In this document: positions 50,111-62,078 of the stretch, piece after piece | Position numbering within the stretch: position 1 is the stretch's first letter | Layout: every line of letters begins with the position of its first letter | Source of the DNA: Proteus faecis | Lineage (GTDB): Bacteria > Pseudomonadota > Gammaproteobacteria > Enterobacterales > Enterobacteriaceae | DNA: 64,000 bases | Assembly (NCBI RefSeq): GCF_003144395.1 | Contig: NZ_PENZ01000051.1 | Coordinates: forward strand, 124,001 to 188,000 | Direction: 5' to 3' | The notes under the pieces: generated by a model | Databases searched by the model: none | What the model saw: only the letters and a program-made list of their open reading frames with translations | Told to the model about the DNA's origin: nothing | Made by a program: the position numbers and the translations under genes

Positions 50111-50581
50111 TTACAGTTCAGCGACCAGTTTATCAACGATGTCGCTATTAGCAGCTTCATCCACGGAACGTTCAATAATTTTCTCGGCACCTGCGATAGC
50201 CAGCATTGCGACTTGTTTACGAAGTTCTTCACGAGCACGTTTACGCTCTGCATCCAATTCGGATTGAGCTTGTGCAACGATCTTACTACGTTCTTGCTCT
50301 GCTTCTGCTTTAGCATCTTCAATCATTTGTGCGCGTTGTTTATTCGCTGATTCAATGATTGCTTGAGCTTCTGCTTTTGCTTTCGCTAGCTGATCGCCTG
50401 CATCGGCTTTCGCTAAATCTAAGTCCTTTTTAGCACGTTCTGCAGATGATAAACCGTCAGCAATTTCTTTTTGACGTTTTTCAATGGCCGCCATAATTGG
50501 TGGCCATACGAATTTCATACAGAACAAAACAAACAGGACAAATGCGACGGCCTGGCCGAGGATTGTTGCATTTAAATTCAC
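50111..50581 (-). CDS. atpF: ATP synthase b subunit
   Basis: The peripheral stalk. The 156 residues equal E. coli. One N-terminal membrane helix (about 5-25, [20 protein letters not shown]) is followed by a long Ala/Glu/Lys/Gln-rich coiled coil to the end. Confidence 0.97.
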   Translation of the reverse strand: MNLNATILGQAVAFVLFVLFCMKFVWPPIMAAIEKRQKEIADGLSSAERAKKDLDLAKADAGDQLAKAKAEAQAIIESANKQRAQMIEDAKAEAEQERSKIVAQAQSELDAERKRAREELRKQVAMLAIAGAEKIIERSVDEAANSDIVDKLVAEL

Positions 50582-50642
50582 AGCACAATACCTCTTTCTT
50601 GGTTATTAACTAACTTGATGCTTTTACTGCTCATTACCATCA

Positions 50643-50900
<258 letters not shown>

Positions 50901-50927
50901 TCAGTTATTTCTTCAAAGAGTTAATAA

Positions 50928-52161
<1,234 letters not shown>

Positions 52162-52774
52162 GACGTTTGTATTCTCCAGACCTAGCTATCGTAAAAGGTA
52201 TTACTGAATGATGTATCAAACTGTCTTTGCTATAAAGTGTCAAGTGACAAAAACGAGCAAATTATACGGGGCGTGGCAATGAATTCAATCAATAAGTAGC
52301 GAAAAAGTGAAGATTAATTTAAATTTATTACCAAGGTTCCATTTATGAAAAATGATTAAGAACAAAAAGAGTAAAAATAATAGTACTGAAAAAAACAAAT
52401 AGCGTGATAGATATCACAAATATAAAAGCAAAAATAAAATTAATTTCATAAATTATATAACAGAGTTAACAAATAAATGCCCTTTTATGAACAAATTAGT
52501 GGCAATTGAAAAAGAATTAACTGTATTTGAATTAAATAAATTCAATATTTTTATAATGCACAGAATTAGTAATTTATTTTGAAAATAAAAAGAGAAAAAC
52601 TAAGGTTACAAAGAGAATTAAAGAAAAAGATAATAATTTGTTAATTTATTGTTTTAATAAAGTAAATATAAGTATTTCTCATAACCCCCATAAAACAAAT
52701 GGCGATAACATTGTAAATATTATCGCCAGAGCACAAAAAATGAAAAAATGATCAATGAGACACCCAAGATTTGA
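52162..52774. other. Intergenic region with the atp operon promoter
   Basis: About 610 AT-rich bases between rsmG and atpI, both minus strand. The distal part has the gid terminator (52696-52728); the rest should hold the atp promoter. No gene or RNA is recognised. A spacer of this size is also present in E. coli. Confidence 0.6.
52696..52728 (-). terminator. Terminator of the mnmG-rsmG operon
   Basis: TGGCGATAA (52700-52708) pairs with TTATCGCCA (52720-52728). On the minus strand TTTGTTTTA follows. It sits about 45 bases after the rsmG stop. Confidence 0.82.
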
Positions 52775-53401
52775 TTAAATAATCACCAAGTGTCTTTGCT
52801 CATTCAATTCAGGTATGGATAAACTAATCACTTTTTCAGGCATTTTTAATCCATTATCAACAAGTTCATCTAACTCTTCTTGGTGAATTTGTCCTTTCAA
52901 TGCATAAAAACGACCGTGTTTTTCTGTCACTAAATGAGAGCACCAAGAAAGCATATCTTTCATAGAGGCAAATGCTCGACTGATAACACCATCAAAAGGT
53001 TGCTCTGTTTGGTATTCTTCAACACGGTATTGAACAGGCTCGATATTATTAAGTCCTAGTTCGTGCTGAACTTGCTTCATAAAGCGAACGCGTTTACCTA
53101 AGCTATCTAATAAAACAAAGTGGTGATCGGGACGCATTATTGCCAGAGGAATACCAGGCAATCCAGGCCCAGTTCCCACATCAATAAATTTTTCACCTTC
53201 AAGATATTGGCTCACAACAATACTATCTAAAATATGACGAATAAGCATTTGCTGTGGATCTCTCACTGATGTGAGGTTGTAAGCTTTATTCCATTTATCA
53301 AGCATAGCGACATAACCCGTGAGTTTTTCAGCTTGAATATCTGTAAGCTCTATATTGGCTTGCTTAGCCAGCTTTTTTAGCCGATTAAGTAAGTCACTCA
53401 T
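52775..53401 (-). CDS. rsmG: 16S rRNA m7G527 methyltransferase RsmG
   Basis: RsmG (GidB) methylates G527 of 16S rRNA with SAM. The start at 53401 gives 208 residues (E. coli 207). The ATG overlaps the mnmG stop (ATGA), and AGGAG lies 6-7 bases before it. A start at 53440 would overlap mnmG further without support. The SAM motif [14 protein letters not shown] (about 73-86) and the NLTSVRDP segment are typical. Confidence 0.96.
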   Translation of the reverse strand: MSDLLNRLKKLAKQANIELTDIQAEKLTGYVAMLDKWNKAYNLTSVRDPQQMLIRHILDSIVVSQYLEGEKFIDVGTGPGLPGIPLAIMRPDHHFVLLDSLGKRVRFMKQVQHELGLNNIEPVQYRVEEYQTEQPFDGVISRAFASMKDMLSWCSHLVTEKHGRFYALKGQIHQEELDELVDNGLKMPEKVISLSIPELNEQRHLVII

Positions 53402-55296
53402 GATGCGCTCCTGCGTAATAGACCTTGTTTTTTCAACCAAACTAATAAAATGGAAATCGCTGCTGGTGTGACACCTGAGATCCGAGATGCTTGTCCGATC
53501 GAGGTAGGTTTGTGATCGTTTAGTTTCGCAATAACTTCGTTAGATAATCCGCTAACTAGTTTATAGTCCAGATCAATCGGTAACGCTGCGTTTTCATTGC
53601 GCAGTTGTTTTTCAATCTCATCTTGCTGGCGATTAATATAACCTTCGTACTTAACTTGGATCTCAACTTGTTCAGCTGCTTGTGGTTTTGAATCATCAAT
53701 ACCAGGCGCGAAACGAGTGATATTTTTTAGTATGTTGTAAGTCATTTCAGGACGACGTAATAAATCTTCACCATTAGCTTCTTTGGATAATGGTGTTTTT
53801 AGCAATTCATTGATTTCTGAAAGATTATCAGCTTGAGGATGAACCCAAATATTTCTTAAACGCTGGCGCTCTTTTTCAACAAGCTCAACTTTTTCACTAA
53901 ATTCTGCCCAGCGAGTATCGTCAACCATGCCTAATTTACGACCAATTTCTGTTAGACGTAAATCAGCATTATCTTCACGTAACATCAAGCGATACTCAGC
54001 ACGAGAAGTAAACATGCGGTAGGGTTCTTTTGTACCAAGAGTACAAAGATCGTCAACTAAGACTCCAATGTATGCTTGATCACGACGAGGGAACCAACCT
54101 TCTTGATCAAAGGCATAACGAGCAGCATTAAGCCCTGCAAGCATACCTTGCGCAGCCGCTTCTTCATAACCCGTTGTACCGTTTATTTGTCCAGCAAAGA
54201 ATAACCCATTGATAAATTTGCTTTCTAGCGTTTGTTTTAGATCTCTAGGATCGAAGAAGTCATATTCAATAGCGTAACCAGGTCTAATGATCTTCGCATT
54301 TTCCATGCCTTTCATGGAATTTACGATTTGCATTTGAACATCAAAAGGTAAGCTTGTTGAAATACCATTTGGGTAAATTTCGTTACTTGTTAAACCTTCT
54401 GGCTCTAAAAAGATCTGATGTGAATTACGATCTGCAAATCTCATCACTTTATCTTCAATAGATGGGCAATAACGAGGGCCTATTCCTTCGATGACACCAG
54501 CATACATTGGGCTACGATCGAGGTTATTACGAATAACTTCGTGCGTTTTTTCGTTAGTATACGTGATATGGCAAGGCATTTGTTCAGGATGCTGATCCAC
54601 ATTACCTAAAAACGAGAAAACAGGCATTGGAGTATCACCTAACTGAACGGCTAATTGGCTAAAATCAATCGTTCTTGCATCAATACGAGGTGGTGTACCT
54701 GTTTTTAAACGACCTACACGTAGAGGTAATTCGCGTAATCTGTGTGATAACGATACTGATGGCGGATCACCCGCACGACCACCACTGTAGTTTTCTAAAC
54801 CAATATGGATTTTTCCATCAAGGAAAGTCCCTACCGTTAGAACAACAGATTTAGCACGGAATTTTAAGCCCATGCGAGTAACAGCTCCTGTTACTTGGTC
54901 GTTCTCAACAATGAGATCTTCAACTGGTTGTTGGAAGATCATTAAATTAGGTTGATTTTCTAGAGTTGTACGAACTGCTTGGCGATAAAGAACACGGTCG
55001 GCTTGTGCTCTTGTTGCTCTTACAGCTGGCCCCTTACTTGCGTTAAGGGTTCTAAATTGGATCCCTGCATGGTCAATTGCAGTTGCCATTAATCCACCCA
55101 TGGCATCGATCTCTTTTACCAGATGCCCTTTACCAATCCCACCAATAGCTGGGTTACAAGACATTTGGCCCAAAGTATCAATATTGTGGGTCAGTAATAG
55201 GGTTTGACGCCCCATACGAGCTGCAGCCATAGCGGCTTCTGTACCGGCGTGACCACCACCGATGACAATGACGTCAAAGTGTTCTGGATAAAACAT
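53398..55296 (-). CDS. mnmG: tRNA uridine-5-carboxymethylaminomethyl modification enzyme MnmG
   Basis: MnmG (GidA) works with MnmE to modify the wobble uridine of several tRNAs, using FAD. The 632 residues compare with 629 in E. coli. The N-terminal FAD motif is [10 protein letters not shown] (13-22). [17 protein letters not shown] (about 50-66), the [21 protein letters not shown] region (about 365) and the C-terminal [19 protein letters not shown] helices are present. Its promoter lies in oriC, as in E. coli, so transcription runs out of the origin. Confidence 0.97.
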   Translation of the reverse strand: MFYPEHFDVIVIGGGHAGTEAAMAAARMGRQTLLLTHNIDTLGQMSCNPAIGGIGKGHLVKEIDAMGGLMATAIDHAGIQFRTLNASKGPAVRATRAQADRVLYRQAVRTTLENQPNLMIFQQPVEDLIVENDQVTGAVTRMGLKFRAKSVVLTVGTFLDGKIHIGLENYSGGRAGDPPSVSLSHRLRELPLRVGRLKTGTPPRIDARTIDFSQLAVQLGDTPMPVFSFLGNVDQHPEQMPCHITYTNEKTHEVIRNNLDRSPMYAGVIEGIGPRYCPSIEDKVMRFADRNSHQIFLEPEGLTSNEIYPNGISTSLPFDVQMQIVNSMKGMENAKIIRPGYAIEYDFFDPRDLKQTLESKFINGLFFAGQINGTTGYEEAAAQGMLAGLNAARYAFDQEGWFPRRDQAYIGVLVDDLCTLGTKEPYRMFTSRAEYRLMLREDNADLRLTEIGRKLGMVDDTRWAEFSEKVELVEKERQRLRNIWVHPQADNLSEINELLKTPLSKEANGEDLLRRPEMTYNILKNITRFAPGIDDSKPQAAEQVEIQVKYEGYINRQQDEIEKQLRNENAALPIDLDYKLVSGLSNEVIAKLNDHKPTSIGQASRISGVTPAAISILLVWLKKQGLLRRSAS

Positions 55297-55404
55297 GTGT
55301 GAACCTTAAATGTTACGAATGCTGAATGTGTTGCATTGGGAAAACGAATTCTACTCAACTTTTTGACAGATACAAGCGAGCAGATCCGCAGGTAATTATT
55401 TAAA

Positions 55405-55446
55405 GATCTTTTTATTTAAAGATCTCTTTATTAGATCTTTTATTAA
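55405..55446. promoter_or_regulatory. DNA-unwinding 13-mers L, M and R of oriC
   Basis: GATCTTTTTATTT (55405-55417), GATCTCTTTATTA (55421-55433) and GATCTTTTATTAA (55434-55446) are three close copies of the E. coli 13-mer. They lie at the mnmG side of the origin and should be where the duplex opens. Confidence 0.93.
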
Positions 55447-55459
55447 GGAAGCGATCCTC

Positions 55460-55468
55460 TGTGGATAA
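55460..55468 (-). promoter_or_regulatory. DnaA box R1
   Basis: TGTGGATAA, the reverse complement of the consensus TTATCCACA, directly next to the 13-mers as in E. coli. Confidence 0.93.
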
Positions 55469-55565
55469 GTGGATTTTCTATTTAAAGATCATAAAAGTGT
55501 AAAGGATCATATACTGTGAATGATCCGTGATCTATCTGCTGATAAGCTGGGATCAAAATGATGAC

Positions 55566-55574
55566 TTATACACA
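55566..55574 (+). promoter_or_regulatory. DnaA box R2
   Basis: TTATACACA, the same variant as the E. coli R2 box. An R3-like AATGGATAA (55601-55609) follows at lower similarity. Confidence 0.9.
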
Positions 55575-55639
55575 GGTCATTTCTTGATATAGCCTTATAC
55601 AATGGATAACTACGGGTTAACCCCTGCTTTTAAGCATAG

Positions 55640-55648
55640 TTATCCACA
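55640..55648 (+). promoter_or_regulatory. DnaA box R4
   Basis: TTATCCACA, a perfect consensus box at the mioC side of the origin. Confidence 0.93.
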
Positions 55649-55673
55649 TTCGTTTGCTGTTTTTTTGTGCAAA

Positions 55674-56114
55674 TTAAAGTAAATTTTTCCAAGAAGCTAT
55701 CCATTCTTCAGCTGGATCTTCTGGAATGTCGTACTTTTGAATATCAATTTCGAGTCGATCACCGAGACGAGTAGCCCCTTTTTCCACCAATTTTTGATCT
55801 AATGTTCTAATCGCGCCACAGAAAGTGTCATATTCACTACTTCCTATACCGATCGCACCAAAGGTGACATTACTAAGATCAACTGAGTCTGCTGATATTT
55901 CATTAGCAAAAGGTTGTAGGTTGTCAGGAAGATCACCTGCACCATGTGTTGATGTGACCACCAGCCAGATCCCTTCATTTGGAAGATCATTAAGAGAAGG
56001 CCCATGGTGCAGATCTGTCTCAAATCCTTCATCAGATAAGATCTCTGCAAGGTGTTCTGCGACATATTCAGCACTACCCATGGTGCTGCCACTAATAAGA
56101 GTGACTTTTTTCAT
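55674..56114 (-). CDS. mioC: FMN-binding protein MioC
   Basis: A small flavodoxin-like protein linked to biotin synthase activity in E. coli. The 146 residues compare with 147 there. The phosphate-binding loop is SGSTMGSAEYVAEHL (about 8-22). A VTSTHGAGDLPDN segment (about 53-65) and a GIGSSEYDTFCGA segment (about 90-102) contact the flavin. It is transcribed towards oriC, and its transcription may affect initiation. Confidence 0.95.
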   Translation of the reverse strand: MKKVTLISGSTMGSAEYVAEHLAEILSDEGFETDLHHGPSLNDLPNEGIWLVVTSTHGAGDLPDNLQPFANEISADSVDLSNVTFGAIGIGSSEYDTFCGAIRTLDQKLVEKGATRLGDRLEIDIQKYDIPEDPAEEWIASWKNLL

Positions 56115-56214
56115 TAATGATCTCCTTATGTTTAAGACGCGCTATTGTACGCTGTGAATCACTTGGGATCTACCTGTGGATAATGTGGTTATAAAAAAAA
56201 ATAAGAATTTCTTC

Positions 56215-56676
56215 TTATGGCTTGATCGTCCTTATTATCGGGTTTTGCAGTGAGATCAGGGTTTCTGTTGACTGAATTTCATCAATTGTCTGGATTTTGT
56301 TGATAAGTACGTCTTGTAAAGCTTCTATACTTTTACACATAACTTTTGTAAAAATACTGTATTGTCCTGTTGTGTAGTACACCTCTACAACTTCATCTAA
56401 CTTTCCTAATTTATCTAATGCTGTGTGATAGTCTTTTGCACTCTTAAGAATAATGCCAATAAAGCAGCAGACATCAAAACCGAGTTGCTTTTCACTAATA
56501 TCAACACGAGTTCCTGTAATAATTCCTGCCTGCTTCATTTTTTCTACTCGAACATGAATTGTGCCAGGGCTAACTTCAAATTTTTTGGCTAATTCAGCGT
56601 AAGGTGTTCTCGCATTCGCCATTAATGCGTGAAGTATGTCACGATCGAGATTATCGATCTGATAAATATTGTCCAT
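56215..56676 (-). CDS. asnC: Transcriptional regulator AsnC
   Basis: An Lrp/AsnC-family regulator that responds to asparagine and controls asnA. The 153 residues match E. coli (152). The helix-turn-helix lies at about 5-50 (DNLDRDILHALMANARTPYAELAKKF region, split). The RAM/ligand domain is about 65-150, with VYYTTGQYSIFTKVMCKS. It is divergent from asnA with 160 bases between, which should hold its binding sites. Confidence 0.96.
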   Translation of the reverse strand: MDNIYQIDNLDRDILHALMANARTPYAELAKKFEVSPGTIHVRVEKMKQAGIITGTRVDISEKQLGFDVCCFIGIILKSAKDYHTALDKLGKLDEVVEVYYTTGQYSIFTKVMCKSIEALQDVLINKIQTIDEIQSTETLISLQNPIIRTIKP

Positions 56677-56835
56677 AAATCCCCTCTGTTTTTAACGATA
56701 ATACATTTTTATAGCGTTATTTTTAACGATTTAAAACAAGCAAGGCTATTTTTAATGAAGTATATTGAATTTAGTACCCATTTTGTTGCTTAATCTATAT
56801 CAGCAAATACGACATCACCACAAGGGATACAAAAA

Positions 56836-57828
56836 ATGGAAAAATCATTCATCCAGACTCAACAGCAAATTAGCTTTGTTAAATCTTATTTTTCACGACT
56901 GCTGGAAAAAGAATTAGGACTGATTGAAGTTCAAGGACCAATCTTAAGTCGCCTTGGTGATGGAACTCAAGATAACTTATCTGGTCATGAGAAGGCAGTA
57001 CAAGTTAAAGTCAAATCTTTACCAGATTCTACTTTTGAGGTTGTTCATTCATTAGCTAAATGGAAACGTAAAACATTAGGTCGTTTTGGATTTAGTTCTG
57101 GTCAGGGGCTTTATACTCATATGAAAGCTTTGCGACCAGACGAAGATCGCTTAACTCAGATCCACTCAGTTTATGTTGATCAGTGGGACTGGGAAAAAGT
57201 GATGGAAGTTAAGGATCGTACCGTTCCTTATCTTAAGCAGACAGTGGGTAAAATTTATCAGGCAATAAAAGAAACTGAAAAAGCCGTCAGCGAAGAATTT
57301 GGTCTGGTACCGTTCCTGCCAGATCAAATTCAATTTATCCACACTGAAGAGTTACTGCGTCGTTATCCGGACCTTGATGCTAAAGGCCGTGAAAAAGCGA
57401 TTGCTAAAGAATATGGTGCTGTTTTCTTAATTGGTATTGGTGGCAAATTATCAAGTGGTGAAGCCCATGATGTAAGAGCGCCAGACTATGATGACTGGAC
57501 AACACCAAACGAAGATGGATTTGAAGGTTTAAACGGTGACATTATTGTCTGGAACCCTGTTTTACAAGATGCATTTGAATTGTCATCAATGGGTATCCGC
57601 GTCGATCCTGAAACATTAATGCGTCAGTTAACATTAACTGATGATACTAAGCGCCTTGAGTTGGATTGGCATAAAGCATTAATGCATGGTGATATGCCAC
57701 AAACTATTGGTGGTGGTATTGGTCAATCTCGTTTAGTGATGTTACTGCTACAAAAAGAGCACATTGGACAAGTACAATGCGGTGTATGGGAAAAAGATAC
57801 CCGCTTAGCTTTCGTCGATATGCTGTAA
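56836..57828 (+). CDS. asnA: Asparagine synthetase A
   Basis: AsnA makes asparagine from aspartate and ammonia with ATP, and resembles class II aminoacyl-tRNA synthetases. The 330 residues equal E. coli. The start [20 protein letters not shown] is conserved. [24 protein letters not shown] (about 27-50, split), DDWTTPN (about 218) and the C-terminal [14 protein letters not shown] (about 293-306) are seen. It converges on viaA with no gap. Confidence 0.97.
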   Translation: MEKSFIQTQQQISFVKSYFSRLLEKELGLIEVQGPILSRLGDGTQDNLSGHEKAVQVKVKSLPDSTFEVVHSLAKWKRKTLGRFGFSSGQGLYTHMKALRPDEDRLTQIHSVYVDQWDWEKVMEVKDRTVPYLKQTVGKIYQAIKETEKAVSEEFGLVPFLPDQIQFIHTEELLRRYPDLDAKGREKAIAKEYGAVFLIGIGGKLSSGEAHDVRAPDYDDWTTPNEDGFEGLNGDIIVWNPVLQDAFELSSMGIRVDPETLMRQLTLTDDTKRLELDWHKALMHGDMPQTIGGGIGQSRLVMLLLQKEHIGQVQCGVWEKDTRLAFVDML

Positions 57829-59286
57829 TTATTGGCGCCAGCGTCGAAGTAAACGACTTTTTAATCCAGTATCAAAACGCCATATATGGTCAAAGATCTT
57901 CATGATGCTGGGTTTACCGTAATTGGATAGGGTAACCGCATGGAAGCGATTGTGCTGTTGCTGTTGGCTTTTTTTGATTTTGTTGATTAGGTTTTCGGGT
58001 AACCTTTGGGCGACAAAGTCAGAAATAACAACAGCATCAGCATCTTTCCATGCTGGGCTATTTAGTTTTTCTGCGACATTATCTAAACAAGCACTTAAGT
58101 CTGTGCCTCCTCTAAATGACTGATTCAAAAACTTAATAAGTTCTTGCAGACCATTAGATGATGACAATTGATAATGTACCGTTTCAGTAGAAAATAACAT
58201 AACATGACATGAACGATTATCAGCTAACGCTATTTTCATCAATGCTAATCCAAAGGCTTTAGCACACTGTTCATTAAATCCCCCCATCGAACCTGATGTA
58301 TCAATACATACAATAAAAGGCCCTCTTGGTCTTTCTTCATCATGATGATGAGTTACTGGGCGTAACACCGTCCGCTCTTGCCAATTATCGCCTTGTAATC
58401 GATAGGTATTAAGCTGTTTCTCCACCAGTTTTCGATAAAACTCATATTCGATTTCATTTATACCTAATAAGGCGAGTTCTGCGGGAAGTAAACGTAAGAT
58501 ATCATCACTGAGTCCTATTCCATTAACTTGCTCTGGTGTGGTATCTGGTGCTTTTTCAACAATAGTTACAGGTTCAAAAATAACACTCTCTTCAGGAAGT
58601 GATTTAGCTGTTTTGCTACGACCGAGCAAACTTGCAAGTTTATGTAATTCGGGTTGTTGATCGAGAAAGTCGCTATAACGTTGAATTATTTTCTCATCGT
58701 AAGGTGTTTTTGTTAAAACGCCTTTACTCATATCCCATAAGCGTCCTGCTGCACGTTCATTTTCTGAGAATGTATTACTTAAGCTTCCACTTAGCGCTAA
58801 ACGTTCCTGGAGTTCTGCAAGGAGTTGTTCTTGTTCTTGGTCAAATAGGGCTTTGTGTAATGCAGTGACTTGGAAAATTAAACTTACTCGCCAGTGTTGC
58901 ATAAATAAAGCTTGTTGAGCAGGTGAAAAAGCTTTATTGGCTTTAAGCAATTGTGATGCTTCTTCAGTAAAAGCGGAGTCTAGCTTGCTTAATTCAGCCA
59001 GTATTTGCTCTACTCGCTGATTAAATATAGCGTTACCTAATGACTGAGTTTGTTGATAAAGGGCAAATTCATCAGCAATCATTGTAGGCACTAATGTCTC
59101 TTTTACTCTTTGTTGTAAGCTCTTTTTCCATTGGTGGATATCTTTCAGTAAGGCTTTTTTGAGTCTTGGATGCTTTTCAAAAAATACCGCTAACTGAGGT
59201 GATGCAAGTATAGCAATAATAACTTCCTCAATAAGCTGCCCTTCATTTATGGCTAAAAGCATATCTAATGTTGAAAGTGTCAGCAT
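57829..59286 (-). CDS. viaA: VWA-domain co-chaperone ViaA
   Basis: ViaA works with the MoxR AAA+ protein RavA and sensitises cells to aminoglycosides; it also contacts respiratory complexes such as fumarate reductase and Nuo in E. coli (established knowledge). The 485 residues match (483). An N-terminal helical part (1-300) is followed by a von Willebrand A domain with the MIDAS motif DTSGS (329-333) and GGTDLSACLDN (about 396). It lies 7 bases after ravA. Confidence 0.95.
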   Translation of the reverse strand: MLTLSTLDMLLAINEGQLIEEVIIAILASPQLAVFFEKHPRLKKALLKDIHQWKKSLQQRVKETLVPTMIADEFALYQQTQSLGNAIFNQRVEQILAELSKLDSAFTEEASQLLKANKAFSPAQQALFMQHWRVSLIFQVTALHKALFDQEQEQLLAELQERLALSGSLSNTFSENERAAGRLWDMSKGVLTKTPYDEKIIQRYSDFLDQQPELHKLASLLGRSKTAKSLPEESVIFEPVTIVEKAPDTTPEQVNGIGLSDDILRLLPAELALLGINEIEYEFYRKLVEKQLNTYRLQGDNWQERTVLRPVTHHHDEERPRGPFIVCIDTSGSMGGFNEQCAKAFGLALMKIALADNRSCHVMLFSTETVHYQLSSSNGLQELIKFLNQSFRGGTDLSACLDNVAEKLNSPAWKDADAVVISDFVAQRLPENLINKIKKSQQQQHNRFHAVTLSNYGKPSIMKIFDHIWRFDTGLKSRLLRRWRQ

Positions 59287-59293
59287 AATATCA

Positions 59294-60793
59294 TCACTTT
59301 ATTTGGCTTTTTAATTGCGATAATTTTTCATTAAGTTGAACAAAACTTTGCTCAATGGATATAAGCCAATCATTATCAATAAATAAATTTGGTTGATGAT
59401 GATTAAATTTTTCTTGTTCACTATAAATTTCTTGAGTTAGATCTTTTAATCTATCTTGCCACTCTTGGTTATCTTCAATAGGTGTCGTTGGTACAGTCTC
59501 TTTTTGCTGATAAAGAGATGTTGTTCGACGACTTACATCCAATATTTCTAGTACGCCATCTTGGCGTATTTGTGCGTTAATTGATTGTGGGAAACCAATA
59601 CCATTTAAACGTGCTAATAACTCATCCCCTTTAGCCAAAAAGTTCTCTAATGCTTTTTTCTCAAGAGTAATAAAGTTAACTTGAATACTGTGGATATGTA
59701 GAGGGATATGTAAAAACAAGGTGAATTTATCAGATTGCATTTTATCTGATAGGCTAAAATGTATGTTTCTTCCAAACATTCCACTTTGTTTTTCAAAACG
59801 AAAAGCCTGTTGCTCTTGTTTACTTCTTGTCGATTGCATCCATTCAGCCCATAAACTTTCTATTTTTCTAATCAACTCTAGCTGGTGGTAGGCTTGTTCT
59901 GTTAAAAGGTTTTGTAATAACGTATCTAACAATGCAAATGATGCTTGGTCATGCCACAGGCAATCTTTTAATAAAATAAGATCTAATGGTGAAATAGTGC
60001 TACGACCATTAAAAAAAGCACTGGCTTGTAAAAGGCGTACCGCTTTTTTCCAACGTCTATCTGAAACATAAGGTGCAGCATCACTTTTATCTAAAGACTC
60101 ACGAAGTTGATAAATCAAATCGAATAAATGGTCATCTAAAGTGATCTTTTCTAATTCGGATTGCCAACCTAGGAACTCTTCTGCAGTAATTTTGATATGT
60201 TCAGGAATATCAAAAGAGCCAACCTCTTTATTAATAAGTAATGCACGAAAGTTTTTCTTATCCTGAACTTTTGTTAACCAAATACGAATAAGCATTCGGT
60301 CATATAGTGCTTCAAGGCTACTGTCCGGATCAGGTAGCTCATTAGAGGCAGATACTAATAAACGCATTGGAATAGCGACTTCAGCTTCTCCATTTCTAAA
60401 TTTGCGTTCATTAATTGCCGTTAATAACGTATTAAGAATAGCGGGTCCGGCTTTCCATATCTCATCGAGAAAGACAACTTCAGCATCAGGTAAATATCCC
60501 TCAACCAAACGCTGATATTTGCCTTCATCTTTTAAGGCTTGAATAGATAAAGGACCAAAAATTTCTTCAGGTGTTGAAAAACGCGTCATGAGGTATTCAA
60601 AAGCTTTAGCCTCTTTAAAGGCTTCTTTCATTCTTCTGGCTATTAAGCTTTTAGCAATACCAGGAGGACCAAGTAAGAAAACACTCTCGCCACTCAGTGC
60701 TGCAAGTAGACAAAGACGGATAGCTGACTGCCGCTCATAAAGCCCAGTTTCAAGATATTGGCTAAGTTGTGAAATCCGCTCTGCAAGTTGCAT
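59294..60793 (-). CDS. ravA: MoxR-family AAA+ ATPase RavA
   Basis: RavA is a hexameric ATPase that binds ViaA and, in E. coli, the lysine decarboxylase LdcI. The start at 60793 gives 499 residues (E. coli 498), with AGGAG 5 bases upstream. A GTG at 60799 overlaps that site and is rejected. Walker A is GPPGIAKS (42-49), Walker [14 protein letters not shown] (about 104-116), and the sensor region [19 protein letters not shown] follows. The LARA/triple-helical C-terminal half is present. Confidence 0.95.
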   Translation of the reverse strand: MQLAERISQLSQYLETGLYERQSAIRLCLLAALSGESVFLLGPPGIAKSLIARRMKEAFKEAKAFEYLMTRFSTPEEIFGPLSIQALKDEGKYQRLVEGYLPDAEVVFLDEIWKAGPAILNTLLTAINERKFRNGEAEVAIPMRLLVSASNELPDPDSSLEALYDRMLIRIWLTKVQDKKNFRALLINKEVGSFDIPEHIKITAEEFLGWQSELEKITLDDHLFDLIYQLRESLDKSDAAPYVSDRRWKKAVRLLQASAFFNGRSTISPLDLILLKDCLWHDQASFALLDTLLQNLLTEQAYHQLELIRKIESLWAEWMQSTRSKQEQQAFRFEKQSGMFGRNIHFSLSDKMQSDKFTLFLHIPLHIHSIQVNFITLEKKALENFLAKGDELLARLNGIGFPQSINAQIRQDGVLEILDVSRRTTSLYQQKETVPTTPIEDNQEWQDRLKDLTQEIYSEQEKFNHHQPNLFIDNDWLISIEQSFVQLNEKLSQLKSQIK

Positions 60794-60953
60794 AAACACT
60801 CCTAATAATGGGTACTTATTTTCGATATCCCTCTGAAAATATCAGAAAGGGATTGCTGACATATAGTCAAACATTCTATTAGCACACAAATTGTTTATAA
60901 CAAAAATCGATTCAGCTTCCTACTGCTTATTTTTGGTTCTTTTTTGTTTTACT

Positions 60954-60969
60954 AGCGAAACGTTTCGAT
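60954..60969. promoter_or_regulatory. RbsR-type operator upstream of rbsK
   Basis: AGCGAAACGTTTCGAT contains the perfect palindrome CGAAACGTTTCG. It is nearly identical to the E. coli rbs operator AGCGAAACGTTTCGCT (established knowledge). It lies about 105 bases before rbsK. No rbsR gene is in its usual place. Confidence 0.8.
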
Positions 60970-61074
60970 GGTGATCACGTTTTTTCATTAATGTTGCTGA
61001 GATGATCGGTTTAAAATATTGAATGTCATTTATGCAATATATCTAGAATTTATTACTGAAAGTAAGGAAGAATC

Positions 61075-62004
61075 ATGGAAGCGAAGAAACTTGTGATTTT
61101 AGGTAGTGTTAATGCAGATCATATTCTTAATGTTGCTCATTTTCCGCTTCCTGGTGAAACCATTTCAGGTAACCAATTTCAAATGGTATTTGGTGGTAAA
61201 GGTGCTAATCAGGCGGTTGCTGCTGGGCGTTGTGGTGCTAATATTTCATTTCTCGCTTGTTTAGGGAATGACGATATTGGTAAGAAAGCCAAAACTCAGT
61301 TAATGACGGATAACATTGATACTAATAGCATTGAATTAATTGATGATGTAGCAACGGGTGTTGCACTTATTTTCGTTAATCAACAGGGTGAAAATGTTAT
61401 TGGTATTCATGCCGGTGCTAATGGGCGATTAGATACAAGTTACGTTCAGCGCTATGGGAATATTATAAAAGAAGCTGATGCTCTGTTAATGCAATTAGAA
61501 TCTCCACTTGATTCAGTATTGAAAGCTGCTGAAATTGCTAAACAAGAAAATGTGCAAGTAATATTAAACCCTGCACCAGCTCAAGCATTACCTGATGAGC
61601 TATTATCACTTGTCGATATTATTACTCCAAACGAAACAGAGACTGAATATTTGACTGGAATTAAAGTGATTGATGATGAAAGTGCACAGCTAGCTGCGGA
61701 TGTACTACATCATAAAGGTATTAAAACGGTACTTATTACATTAGGAAGCCGTGGAGTTTGGGTGAGTGAGAAAAATAATAAAGGTTGTATTGTTCCTGCA
61801 TTTAAAGTGAAAGCTGTTGATACTATCGCAGCTGGCGATACATTTAATGGTGCGCTAATCACCGCTTTATTAGAAGGACAATCTATGATGCCAGCGATTA
61901 AATTTGCTCATGCAGCAGCTGCCATTGCTGTTACTCGAGCAGGCGCTCAGCCATCAGTACCATGGCGTCATGAGGTAGATGCTTTTTTAGCTTCATCTTT
62001 GTAA
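61075..62004 (+). CDS. rbsK: Ribokinase, orphaned from the rbs operon
   Basis: RbsK phosphorylates D-ribose to ribose-5-phosphate. The 309 residues equal E. coli. GSVNADHIL (about 10-18) and GGKGANQAVAAGR (about 41-53) bind ribose. The C-terminal AAGDTFNGAL (about 252-261) carries the catalytic Asp. The usual partners rbsD, rbsA, rbsC, rbsB upstream and rbsR downstream are missing here. The next gene is hsrA, which normally follows rbsR. It may serve nucleoside-derived ribose or work with a ribose transporter elsewhere. Confidence 0.96.
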   Translation: MEAKKLVILGSVNADHILNVAHFPLPGETISGNQFQMVFGGKGANQAVAAGRCGANISFLACLGNDDIGKKAKTQLMTDNIDTNSIELIDDVATGVALIFVNQQGENVIGIHAGANGRLDTSYVQRYGNIIKEADALLMQLESPLDSVLKAAEIAKQENVQVILNPAPAQALPDELLSLVDIITPNETETEYLTGIKVIDDESAQLAADVLHHKGIKTVLITLGSRGVWVSEKNNKGCIVPAFKVKAVDTIAAGDTFNGALITALLEGQSMMPAIKFAHAAAAIAVTRAGAQPSVPWRHEVDAFLASSL

Positions 62005-62033
62005 TGTATTTTTCTATTTTATAATAGATAAAG

Positions 62034-62062
62034 AAAAAGAGAGCATATGCTCTCTTTTTTAG
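62034..62062. terminator. Bidirectional terminator between rbsK and hsrA
   Basis: AAAAAGAGAGCAT (62034-62046) and ATGCTCTCTTTTT (62047-62059) form an almost loopless perfect palindrome with T-runs on both strands. The genes are convergent. Confidence 0.88.
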
Positions 62063-62078
62063 TTTGAATGGAATAAAG

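Larger units (their letters stand above)
55380..55650. other. oriC: Chromosomal replication origin oriC
   Basis: The segment between mnmG and mioC follows the E. coli origin almost element by element: three AT-rich 13-mers each starting GATCT, then DnaA boxes R1, R2 and R4, with an R3-like box between R2 and R4. About ten GATC sites fall between 55380 and 55560, as needed for Dam/SeqA control. A GATCATATACTGTGAATGATC segment (split here, about 55506-55526) mirrors the E. coli sequence. The gene context mnmG-oriC-mioC is the standard enterobacterial one. Confidence 0.96.
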
